Of a stretch of 64,000 bases of DNA, positions 53,995 through 64,000 are shown piece after piece (position 1 is the stretch's first letter; each line of letters starts with the position of its first letter). Below the pieces are notes generated by a model that was given only the letters and a program-made list of their open reading frames with translations, was not told where the DNA came from and made no database searches. Both the position numbers and the translations under genes were made by a program. The stretch lies in NCBI GenBank assembly GCA_022814615.1, contig JAKLNE010000013.1, forward strand, positions 124,001 to 188,000, written 5' to 3'. Origin of the DNA: Waltergamsia citrina. Its lineage: Eukaryota; Ascomycota; Sordariomycetes; Hypocreales; Bionectriaceae.

Positions 53995-56264
53995 CTTTGC
54001 AGTGATAGTGCAACGACAAAGTTCGCTCCTCTGCTGGTAAGAAACCCGAAGAAGTTTGAGAAAGATTCAATTGAAAAGTGAACGTTGCTGGTCTCAAAAG
54101 GGCATTGTAAAACACACTCATAGGAAGAGGGTTGAGCGGAAGGTGAGCCTGACATATCTCCCTCCTCGAAAATACCCAAGACCTTCAAGCCCGAATTCAC
54201 GAAGCGGAATCACGCAAATGCCGTTTGATCAAGACCCAGCTCATCACGTAATTTATTTGGAGCAAGCTGGACGGCAAACGACATATCAACTAGATAACAG
54301 CGCATAAGTTGTACAGTAAGTCGCAGACAGACTCTCTGCAGCATCAAGGGCTACTAGCCAACAAATGCCGTTTACAAAAACGTTTACCGGTATAAGATCA
54401 TGTAGCAACCTGAGGGACAGCTGAAGGGAGAAACAGGCATCATCTACCATGGCTTCACTCAGCTGTTTCTGCCAAGCCTCGATCCACCGGTAAGCATCTT
54501 GACCTGCCAAAGATACCAGTAGGATACTGGAATACTACACATAGATTTAAATGACTTGCAGTATTCGAAGAAACAAACAAGACCGGAGGGATTTAACAAA
54601 AAGACATCCGCATTATCCCGCCTCATTCAATGCCTCTGTCTATTCTGGGATCTGGACTGGGCGAGAAGATGTGCATCTTATGTGCCACACGGTGTAAGCC
54701 ATTCACCGAAGTCTAAGATTTCGGTCTCGGCGGAATACTGTGCAGACTCCAAGTTTTCGAATGTTCGTTTTAGGAAATGTAATGGCGAGTAGCAAAGTGC
54801 TTACGTGGTGCTAGAGGCAGTGAAGGTGTGCTTCCTTGGAGGCTTGTCTAATATTGGCAGTATAAGTGGAATAGCCACAACAAAGGCCAGGCCGGGCTAG
54901 CTTGTTGACGACGACGGTAAAGGATGAAGAGGTGAGCCGCCTTACCGATAGCGGCCCGTTGTTGCGACCGTTAGATCCATCCATTGATAGGCTCACAGGA
55001 ACGGATCGGTCGGATTCACTTGTTGGTACCAAGAGGGAAGGGCTTGGTTGAGGCGTTCTCTGCTGTGGGTGGGACTTGGACTCAGCTGCCAGGGTTGAAG
55101 CTGGAAAGTGGTAACTTGAAGTCTGCCTTGCGCGGCGGTAATAATAATAATACTCTGTACCTGCCACTGGTATGCGCCGATGCACTTTTGCGACGGCGCT
55201 GTGATTGGCTCGTCAGACCAATAAATGCCCCAGGCGTCGTACATAAATCGCCTGCCAACAGCGAATTCAGTGGCTCAGTGATTACGCCAGAAATTCAACC
55301 CACATGCTGATTGCTCACTGGCACTCACACTGACACAGCCAACAGCGGCCCCTGTCAGATCGGCCTTTAGAACATGGATAACCAGGATTCCAGCACCATT
55401 TCACCAGTTCAGAAGAAAAAGGACATGCGCTTTTTCTCCGCTTCCGTTCACCAGCCACGACCAAAAACCCCCCCATGATCAGCAGGGACCAAACGCTTGC
55501 CCCTTGCTCGCATCTAGTCATAGCCGTACTCGCTGAAACCTTAGGTAGGATTTTAGCCATCAGCGGCCCACTAAAGATCAGAAGCCCAGGCTACTTTAGT
55601 ATTGTACGGAGGACAATCCCACTAATTCTCACTGATCTCACCGCTGTAACACTTCTAATATTGGCCTGACCCCGCTGTATTATCCGCCCCCAGCTTTGAG
55701 GCTTGAGGCTTGATTGAGGCTTACCTTAAGGTGTGAAGGCTGATGCCCCTCGACTTTCAAACCCTGGGCTGGCATGTTCCATGATTTCATTCCCTTTCCA
55801 GGATCGATTAGTCTAGTGGCTCCTGCGCCGTCAGACCTCCAAAGCCATTCTGCCTGGCGCACTAATTACTGAATCCGACCTCCCACTTTGCGAGCGCCCC
55901 GAATTCTTCTCCCACGTATTTGTATCTACCGCGCTGCCCCCTATCTTCTCCCCGAGCCAACCTCTGTTCTCTTATACTGGATTGTCTTGTTCATTGGACG
56001 CTCTTTTGACCCTTGGCGTGCGCATACCTTCTTTGCCAACATCTTTACTACGTACTCGCGTTACGTTACCCCTCGCCTATTGTTCATCTCGATACCCTCG
56101 TCCCGCTATTGGTGTCATCAAGCAATTCGCCGACATCTGACCGACTTTTCCGTGGGCCAAAGATCCCTTCTCACTTGTCGCCGGTGGTATAAAAGGTCCA
56201 GGCACCTTCAGGCTTGCTCTCTTCACCATACACAGGAGATATACCGACTCCAGAGTAGCCGCAC
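53995..56264. other. 2.3 kb gene-poor region between divergent ARB1 and IPK2
   Basis: ARB1 promoter on the left. A palindrome ACCTTAAGGT lies at 55723-55732. From ~55,900 the plus strand is C/T-rich and is the IPK2 leader. Frames at 54811-55185 and nearby are not recognisable. Confidence 0.45.
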
Positions 56265-57517
56265 ATGGAGACATCATCATTACCCCAGCTTCACCAGCTG
56301 CGTGATTATGGACACGCAGTCGCCGGCCAGTAAGCACAGCCCTCTTCCAAGCCTTATTTATCACTTGTTTTGTTCAAAAATGCTAATATGCCCCTTTCAA
56401 TAGTGCCGGCACCCTTTGCGACGAGGATGGAAAGTTGTTCATTAAGCCCTGCACACAAAAGGAAGTCGACTTTTACGAGGGAATCCAGCGTGAGGCATCA
56501 AATCCAGATCCTTCCAAGGAGAAATACCGCGAGCTGCAGAGTATCATGCCCAAGTTTATGGGCACTCTGACGCTCACGGATCCGGAAGATGACAAGATCG
56601 AGGAGGCCGTAACGGGGGTCATTTCTCAGGCTGGCGGGGTGGAGACGGACAAGCAACAGATGAGCGCCGCCGTGACGGAGCAAATCTCAAAAAGCGTTCC
56701 TGCGGGACAGGATATCGCTGCCGAGGGAGACTGGGTGCCTACAAATGGAGGAAAGATCAAGACCAACACGGCGATCGTACTAGACAACGCTTCGTCAGGG
56801 TTCAAAAAGGCCAATATTCTGGATCTGAAGATGGGTGTGCGGTTACATGCCGACAATGCCCCTGCTAAGAAGAAGCAAAAAATGGACAAGATTACGGAGG
56901 AGACAACACACAAGACACACGGCTTTCGCGTGGCTGGTATGAGGGTCTACCACGGATCAAATGATGGCTATTCAGAAGTCGACGAGGATGGTTTCATGAT
57001 TTACGACAAGGACTACGGCCGAAACACGGTCACATCAGAAAATGTGACTTCAGAGATTTCCAAATTTGTTTTCAACCGGTCGGCTGGAATCGACAAGGAA
57101 CTCGCAAAAGCTGTCTGCCGCGGTCTTGCGCATCAAGTAGAGGAAGTGGAGGAGATACTTTCCAAGTTCGAAACGCGAATGTTTTCCGCTTCGCTGCTTA
57201 TCGTCATGGAGGGCGACGGCAAGACACTGAGCAAAGCTATTGAACAAAATAACGCAGCCGTGGAAGCTGTGGAGGCTGGAGATTTGGACTGGACCACCAA
57301 GCGCGTTGATAGCGGCATCGTCTTGGATGACGACGGCGAATTCAGCGAAGAGACACTAGCGCCCATGTTCAAAATCAGGCTCATCGACTTTGCACATGCG
57401 GAGATTAAGGAGCCTAGTTCAACAAAGAACACGGAAGGCGGTGATGACCCGCACGAAAGTCTGCTGCTGGGCGTCCGCAGCGTGAAACAAATTTTCGAAG
57501 AGCTCGGTCGTGATTAG
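56265..57517 (+). CDS. IPK2: inositol polyphosphate multikinase
   Basis: Two exons, 56265-56329 and 56404-57517, in phase; 392 residues. The start METSSLPQLHQLRDYGHAVAG-HAGTL matches the family head (HQVAGH in relatives), so the small first exon is credible. CTQKEVDFYEGIQ follows. The inositol-binding motif appears as ANILDLKMGVRLH, where the usual PxxxDxKxG has Ala in place of Pro. MFSASLLIVMEGD is the SLL motif and RLIDFAHAE the metal-binding IDF motif. A 60-residue insert before the kinase motif is acidic and poorly conserved. The enzyme phosphorylates inositol trisphosphate to the tetra- and pentakisphosphate; in yeast (Arg82) it also supports arginine-gene regulation. CLP1 lies 0.7 kb downstream on the same strand without a visible link. 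Confidence 0.88.
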
Positions 57518-58211
57518 AGGCATGGGATGTACCGAATGGTGTATATGAGGAGACAAGGTTCGGAGATTTTGATGCATGGCAGTGCTTTAGTATACCCGAA
57601 GCCGCATGATTCGATACCCTTGAGCAAGACGCGGCGCGATTAGAGGGCATAGACGCAAGGGCTCCTCAAAGGGGCGACATTATGATGATTATATGAATTA
57701 GCATTTTTCAAATTACATGTTTTCAAAGAGTTTCTTTTCCCTTTATTTTCGATTGTGACAACTTATCTAATACGCGTATTCTGTCTGAATCTCACCTTTA
57801 TTCACACCGAAGTGGTTTGTGTAACCTCCCGGCGTTTTATTCAACATAATAACTCCTGGGCGAGCGCCACTCAACCATAACAGAGCAACAGTCAATAGAC
57901 AAACAAAGGATGTTCATAGTCGAAGGCAATACTTTTCGGAATCGCAAATCATCACCCACATCACAATCTCACCGAAGACCAAAGACAGGTTCATCTCGGC
58001 GAGTAGCATCCCCACCATATAGGGTAATGGTGGCGGTGGCAGCTTCTTCCTTACGTCGCACAACGGTCTGGAGGTGGGGGAGCTTACCTTAGCTCGACAG
58101 CAGCTCTAAATTTAGTAGGCAGAAATCTGTACCTCAAGAGAGCCGCACGAGCTTTCTTTCAACGTCAAAACATCCATTCTCCAAATATTTCGTCAATCAA
58201 TGTAGCCCGCC
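57518..58211. other. intergenic between IPK2 and CLP1
   Basis: AT-rich 3' region and the CLP1 promoter. No further feature was recognised. Confidence 0.45.
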
Positions 58212-59777
58212 ATGTCGATTCCAGGCCTGGGACAGATCCCAACGCAGGTAAACTATCCTACCCCATTGACCATCTTGATCAATTGCTATTCTGCATGATG
58301 CAATCGGCTGACGGGCTCTGTCGATAGACGACTACCACGTCCACGCGAACGATTGTCCTCCGACCGGCCTGGGAATGGCGCTTCCAAATACCTTTCGGTA
58401 CCCGTATCACCATCAAACTCCTCACTGGCACGGCCGAAAAAGACGGTGTCGAATTAGCCCCTCGCAACGCCTACACCCTCACGTCCACTAAATCCAAGAT
58501 CCTCACCTGGCACGGCTGCGAGCTCGAAGTCGACGGCCACTGCGACGCCGAGTCCGTCGCTGAATATGCTACACCTGCGGAGAATTCTGCTAATGCGGTG
58601 TTGAATCTACATGCGCAGTTGCAGGAGATGAGGGCTGCTGCGGCGAGGGAGAGGAGGGAAGGGCCTAGGGTGGTTGTTGTTGGTGCGCATGGGGTTGGGA
58701 AAAGCACAGTGGCGAGGACGTTGACGAGTTATGCTACGAGGCAAGGCTATCAGCCGATAGGGGTGAATATGGATCCTGAGGAGGGGATGTTGACGCTTGC
58801 TGGGACAATTAGTGCGAGTGTATTTGCTTCGGTGATGGATCCGGAGGCCGTGGATGGCTGGGGGAGTACGCCGACGAGCGGGCCGAGTAGTGTACCGGTG
58901 AAGCTACCGATGGTGCAGTACTACGGGATGAAGAGTTCGGAGGAGGATGGAGATTTTTATCGTGAGCTTACGGGGAAGCTGGCGGGCACGGTGAGTGGGA
59001 GGTTGAGTGAGGATGAGGAGGTAAAGCCATCGGGGGTTATTGTCGACACGCCTGGGATCGAGGGGAATAACCAAGAGGGCGTCGAAGTGCTGGCGCACAT
59101 TATGGACGAAATATCAGGTCAGGATCCTTGGGAACAGCTGGATGGATCAAAGCGGACGATGCTAACGCGAGGAACAGTCAATGTGGTGGTAGTGATAGGC
59201 TCAAACGAGCTATACGCCGAGCTCTCCAGACGATTCGGCAACGAAAAGACCAGCTTGGGTGAACCAATCCAAGTAGTCCAGCTCGACAAGTCCGATGGCG
59301 TCGCATACAGAGACTCGATCTTTATGCAGCAAATGCGCGAAGCTGCTATTAAAGAATACTTTTTCGGAGATGCTAAAAGGACCCTCAGCCCGCAAATCCA
59401 GCAGGTTGATTTCGGCAGTGTGGCCATCTTCAAACTGTCCGACGGTACGAAATAATCTTACTGCATCTCTTCTTCCTTCATGAGATCCACCAGCTGACTT
59501 CTTTTCCATAGACCCCGGATACTCCGGACAGCACGAGCTTGTCCGAGAAGAGCCCTCGTCCATAATGCAGAATTGGACGTTGGCTATTATGCACGCTTCT
59601 ACTCGTGATTCGCCCGAGACAATACGCTCAGCCAGCGTAATGGGCTACGTCTACGTATCCGACGTAGACGAAGAACGCCGAAAGATCAAACTCCTAGCTC
59701 CCGTGAGTGGCCGCCTCGGAGACCGACCTATGGTCTGGGGAGCATGGCCGGAGCCGTACATCAACCTATTAGGTTAG
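58212..59777 (+). CDS. CLP1: mRNA cleavage and polyadenylation factor CLP1
   Basis: Three exons: 58212-58247, 58328-59444 and 59512-59777; 472 residues, phases agree. The first exon gives MSIPGLGQIPTQ. Exon 2 opens with TIVLRPAWEWRFQIPFGTRI, the N-terminal beta domain. The P-loop GAHGVGKST is at 131-139 and a VDTPGIEGNNQEGVEVLAHI stretch follows in the kinase-like core. Exon 3 has DPGYSGQHELVREEP and the C-terminal beta domain ending in PYINLLG. Clp1 binds ATP and bridges Pcf11 to cleavage factor IA, which cuts and polyadenylates mRNA; fungal Clp1 has lost the RNA kinase activity of the animal protein. The 3' splice joining LSD to DPGYSG is supported by conserved sequence on both sides. Confidence 0.94.
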
Positions 59778-62700
59778 ATAACACAGCATACAACTATTAA
59801 ACATCGAAAAGAATATATCCCGGATGCGACATTGTTACATCCCATGGCCCGATTGTGATTAATGGGGATTATCGTCTTCTCGGTCAAAGGCCGTTCGGCA
59901 TGTTGTAGTTGTCGCACCTGCAGTTTACGGGTTTAAGCTCGTTGCACTCGGCTTGTTCGCAAAACGCCGTGTTTGGTGTGTCCCGCTTCCCGTTCGGTAT
60001 CCATGCCGAAAGCCCCGCCGGGAACAACGGAATCTATCTGGGAACACATTAAACTCCGGTCTCTCGATACGATTCAGGGACCTTGCAACGCAGGACCTCG
60101 GGATTTATCATCGAGGATTCTAGATTTCGCCTTTTCTGCTTTACAAGTGCGACCCATGATTCCTCGTACTATCATAATCGGGGTTTGGAAGAAACTTGAA
60201 GGCTTTAGACCCTGGCGATATTAGGCGAAGGCGATTGAGGCTTCGCAGCCAGTCATTTGCGAAGCAAAGGCGAGGTGTACGCGTATGCGCCCGCATGCCG
60301 CCTCGCTGAATGCACTAGAATATCCACACAGTGCACGCTCTCGCATCACTTTATTATTCTTTCTTTCTTTCTTGATTGGGACATGTCTCTCTGTAAAAGA
60401 ATGCGCGCGGTTGGCTGGTCCTTGTCGTTTTGCGCTCGGCTACTACTGCTACTACTTAGTAGTACCAGTCTCTCATGCACCGTACTCCGTACTGCTGAAA
60501 AATGGGCCATTAGCGAGTATACTACCTCCGTACTTGTATTAGATAGTGCTTGTCAGCCTTTCAACGCTGGGATATCCAGCTCATAGCTGCATAATGCCAT
60601 GCTACGCGACAATGTCTCTCCTCCGCTTCCACCACCCGGGAGGCCTCCGGGCCGGACACGGCTGGGTTATCGGGAGCGCCTCAAACCCCTTCCCCTTGCA
60701 TTCGATGGTGGACCCTCCGCGATGGACGGTGAAATAGCGAGAATCGGCGGACTTCCGTTCGGAATATGCGGGTACCGAAGTCGGAGACCGATTTCTCGAT
60801 GTTTTCCAGAAGCTCAGTACATAATCTCTGGGAACGTGTTGGCGATCATATTCTCTCAGCTATAGATGCATGGAATCATTTATGCATCTATGTTTTGCTC
60901 CTCGGCAATTCGACTGTGCTATTGTGTTACCACCTAAAATTCTGAGTATGGCCAGAACGTACAAACAAGACTTGGCAGCGGGTGAAGCCACCTCGAGCTC
61001 TATAGCGTAGAACGAACCGACAAAGGAAATGACAAGACTTGGGAGGCATCCAAGGACATGTTCCGAACTATCAAGGAAACCAGATGAACCCACAGGTCGG
61101 TGATACAGCACCCTCTAGCTGGGTCGGGTGGCCTATAATGGACCCCCGGGATGATGCTTGGAAATATGCTTAAACTTTAGTGCCCCGCTCGTGCAGACGA
61201 TGGCTTGATGGGGGTTGCCCATGACCTCGAATGGCTGGACCATCCTCGGGGAGGGAGCCAATGACGAAAACTGCTTAGGACAAGACAGTCTTGCATCTCG
61301 AGTGCATGTTATTAGTAGTTTTTGACACACGTGCGACCAATATGACATGATTATCACCTCTCAATTCGTTCGAATAAAGCTTGGCGTAGGCGTCTTGTTC
61401 GACCGCTGTAAGAATGGCGCGATGGCATCAAACGGCTAATGCAGCAGTCGGCTGAATATCATTGCTTACTATTGCGATTGCCGAGCCATAGCACAACACT
61501 GCGCGAGGGGATGCTCCGGTATTAATGCGACTACTCACATGGACAATATGGGGCTATAACGAACGATATGGAAGGCGTGGATAGATTGGCAGTCGGAGAG
61601 CCGTGATTAGAGTTAGAAACCCCCACAGAGGGGAGAGAGGGGGAGGGGCACTCCGGAATTGAGGTTGAATAATGGAGCTGGAGTGCAGATCAACCCCAAG
61701 GTTCGATTAAGCCTATACGAGTATTGATGCCGCGAGTCCTTGTCTTCTTCTTTGTCGGAATGTCTCCGATATGGGATGCGCACTGTAGCCCCTCTTGAGA
61801 ATACGGCATAATAGCGATATTGATAATAGAAAGAAGATGTGGATTGGATATTCTGCATGGTCGTTGGAGTGTGGCACACGAGCCTATTCGGGCCAGAATT
61901 GATAGCCTCTACTCGAGAGTGACCGATGTGGACAGATTCAAGTTTGACGTCGAGTGTTTACCGTATGCTGTACAACGCAGCGCGCATGCTTGGATTGATG
62001 CAATACAAGCGTACATCCATGATCAGTGATGACGACGCGCATCCAGCTGCCAGTTGACTAGAGCGAGGATAGGTGAAGTCTGGTACGAAGTACCTTGACT
62101 GTGAGTCGCCAATCAAGGTGAATCAGTGGGCAATCCACTCACCACGATTGATCCAGCAGTCTTGTGACCACTGACTGCACCCGCTTGCAGCAGCAATACT
62201 TGTTCTCCTAGTGCTTGCAGATAGATCAAGGCACGGTGCACAAGCGCCCGGCTTACAGTGCGCCACCATTCAGCCTACAGCGAGTGGCACGCCGAGGTCT
62301 AGCGGTCCTCTTCCCTGTATTGGCTCTTCAGTAGGCCTCCAAAGCCTGCTAAGCCTCCCATAACGATGCCAAGGGTTTAGCGTGCCACCACACATTGCGA
62401 CCATTCAGACTTGGTACGGGTACGAGTGGTGATGCCCAGTACATGCTGGAAAACCCTGGAAACGTATTGCACTTCTCACTCTGATGTCATGCTTAATGGC
62501 TCCTTCTTTCCACGCAGCACCGAATCTGGCCGTGACGAGACTAGTATCGATTTGTTCTGTGCAACATCATCATCCTATAGGCTGAAGATGCTACCGGAGT
62601 CGATTCTTCTTCGAGGATTGGCTGGGTTTATAGTCTTCACGATGCCTTCGATTCTGCACAGGTCTGTTGGAGGCAACCAAGACGACGATCTGGACTCTGC

Positions 62701-63750
62701 GCTCTGTGCTGTGGGAGACCCGGTGAGTACGGGATGATGCCGCCCACAATCACATCCTGCTGATATCGATGGCACAGTGCATCTTGGCAAGCCTCGCCCT
62801 AAGATGGCCCCTGTTCGACCTTGTCAGCGGTCATGGAAACGGTCCCAAAGTTAATCTCCGTAATAGACTTTAACCTCTTGAACGTCTGGACAACTGAGAC
62901 AATCAACAGTCAACAAAGTGATTGGTTAGGTGATGATTCGGGGCGGTGCAGAGCCAGGCACAAGCTGATGCTCAGGGCGGCACATGAGTGAATCAGAGTC
63001 TGAGCAGCGCTGAACGTTATAGAGGATATGGGGAATGTTAGGGCAGTCCTGTCCAGTGGAAAGTGCGCCGGGATTTAGGTGGGAAGCAACTGCTCTACGA
63101 GTACTCTACCGGAGCTTAAGGTAAGGTGCAAGGAAGGAACCCCGCTGTGGGACTGCGGCTGCGTGGCCAGTGCTGGCACTGTACAGTGTGGAAAATGCAG
63201 TGGATCTCGCGCCTTTTGCCCCCCATCATGTACAGTGCCATTAGTGCCAGTATTCATGTGGATCAGTGCCTCCACTTTCCCGTACCGTAGACCGCATGCC
63301 GCATACCGTGTACCGTGGAAGGTGGAAGGAGCGGTAGGCGGTGACCCCCCACCTCCGTCCAAACGGGCTTGCTCCTGCCTCCCGCAATCGAATCGAGCCT
63401 GCCCACCTGCCACTGGCTGCTAGTCACTCGTGGCTGCTTGTGGCTCGGCTCCGGAGCATCGTGTCGTGGATTAAATAGCCCGTCTTCCTGCACACCATTT
63501 CTTATCTTCCCTCTTCTTCTCTCTTTACCTTTGTTGGGAATCCCCTTCATCTACTTCACTTCACTTAACTTGCGCTCGCTCGCATTTGTTGCCCAACTTA
63601 CCATCCTTTGGATCGATTCCAACCCCTACCCAACTCTATCTCCAACTTCAACGTCGTCGTCTGGTACCGCCGGCAACTCTAAAAAGCGCCGCTCGCTTCT
63701 TGTCGTCAACGCTCTCCCCCGCTACTTAGCTTTACCCTCATACCCATTCG
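59778..63750. other. 4 kb gene-poor region
   Basis: 3' end of CLP1, then DNA with only short frames and no recognisable product (59973-60224, 60257-60586, 61820-62029, 62411-62737, 63079-63423). TACGAGTA 8-mers occur at 61716 and 63096, and a CTTAAGGTAAGG block at 63115. The last ~270 bp are strongly pyrimidine-rich and form the leader of the ATPase gene. Confidence 0.5.
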
Positions 63751-64000
63751 ATGGGAGAAACCGAAGCCAAGAGTACGAATGGTGCACACCACGCCAGTTC
63801 CACGTCGGACTCGTCGGCCCCTGCCAGTCCAGCAGACGACCAGCCTCCTATAGGTGGTTATATAGAAACCGCCATAGAAAAGCCAACTCTAGCCCACACG
63901 CTACCCGCCGACAAGGTTGCTGAGAATCTCGGCAGCCACATTGATCATGGCATAAGTAGCGAAGAGGCTGCCGCCCGGTTGACCCGGGACGGCCCGAACT
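63751..64000 (+). CDS. P-type cation ATPase, N terminus (partial, cut by window end)
   Basis: Open frame of 83 codons from the ATG at 63751 to the window edge. A Ser/Thr/Ala-rich cytosolic head of ~45 residues is followed by AHTLPADKVAENLG and GISSEEAAARLTRDGPN, the N-terminal cation-ATPase domain. In fungi this form fits ENA-type (IID) Na+/K+ or Ca2+-export pumps. The subtype cannot be fixed without the DKTGT and transmembrane parts, which lie beyond the window. The gene has a long pyrimidine-rich leader, as is common in highly expressed fungal genes. Confidence 0.65.
   Translation, partial: MGETEAKSTNGAHHASSTSDSSAPASPADDQPPIGGYIETAIEKPTLAHTLPADKVAENLGSHIDHGISSEEAAARLTRDGPN

Noticed and set aside
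62411..62737. 108-codon plus-strand frame
   Set aside because: No recognisable family and no codon bias.

Overview
The window reads as nuclear DNA of a filamentous ascomycete (Pezizomycotina), most likely a Sordariomycete and perhaps Hypocreales. The reasons are introns of about 48-90 bp with GT..AG ends and CTRAC-type branch points, C-rich third codon positions, CT-rich leaders, no operons, and typical mould genes (MSB2 mucin, secreted tyrosinase, PL20 glucuronan lyase, Arb1, an ENA-type ATPase start). The order is an inference from gene content. No rRNA gene, confident tRNA, CRISPR array or intact transposon was found.

Layout. 0-3 kb: two minus-strand genes, a secreted PL20 glucuronan lyase and an uncharacterised, probably mitochondrial protein. 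4.4 kb: a 41-residue secreted peptide. 5.7-10.5 kb: a CTK2-type cyclin and, facing it, the signalling mucin MSB2 with an internal repeat block. 10.5-15.8 kb: gene-poor. 15.8-18.5 kb: ERV2 thiol oxidase and PRE3 proteasome subunit. 18.5-22.3 kb: gene-poor leader region before a PHO80-type cyclin (22.3-23.8 kb). 24.5-24.8 kb: an assembly gap between a G run and a C run. 25-28 kb: a lineage-specific secreted or anchored protein and a convergent secreted tyrosinase. 29.4-33.1 kb: RPA135. 36.4-37.2 kb: ARL8. 40.2-46.1 kb: threonine aldolase, a GPI-anchored wall protein and a multipass membrane protein. 47.4-54 kb: PRP22, a PMP3/SNA-type proteolipid and ARB1. 56.3-59.8 kb: IPK2 and CLP1. 63.75 kb to the edge: the start of a P-type ATPase.

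The genes are mostly unlinked housekeeping functions: RNA polymerase I, polymerase II CTD kinase cyclin, splicing helicase, 3'-end processing, proteasome, ER disulphide formation, lysosomal-type GTPase and inositol phosphate kinase. A few surface and secreted functions lie between them. I see no biosynthetic cluster, defence island or clearly new multi-gene system. Exon structures were built by hand by joining conserved reading frames across canonical splice sites. Reading phases and lengths were checked for each spliced gene.

The least explained signals are non-coding. The 8-mer TACTCGTA/TACGAGTA occurs at least 13 times, always between genes. ACCTTAAGGT-type palindromes recur between genes. 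A 5-codon upstream ORF overlaps the start codon of the PHO80-type cyclin. The threonine aldolase has two in-frame starts that would give mitochondrial and cytosolic forms.
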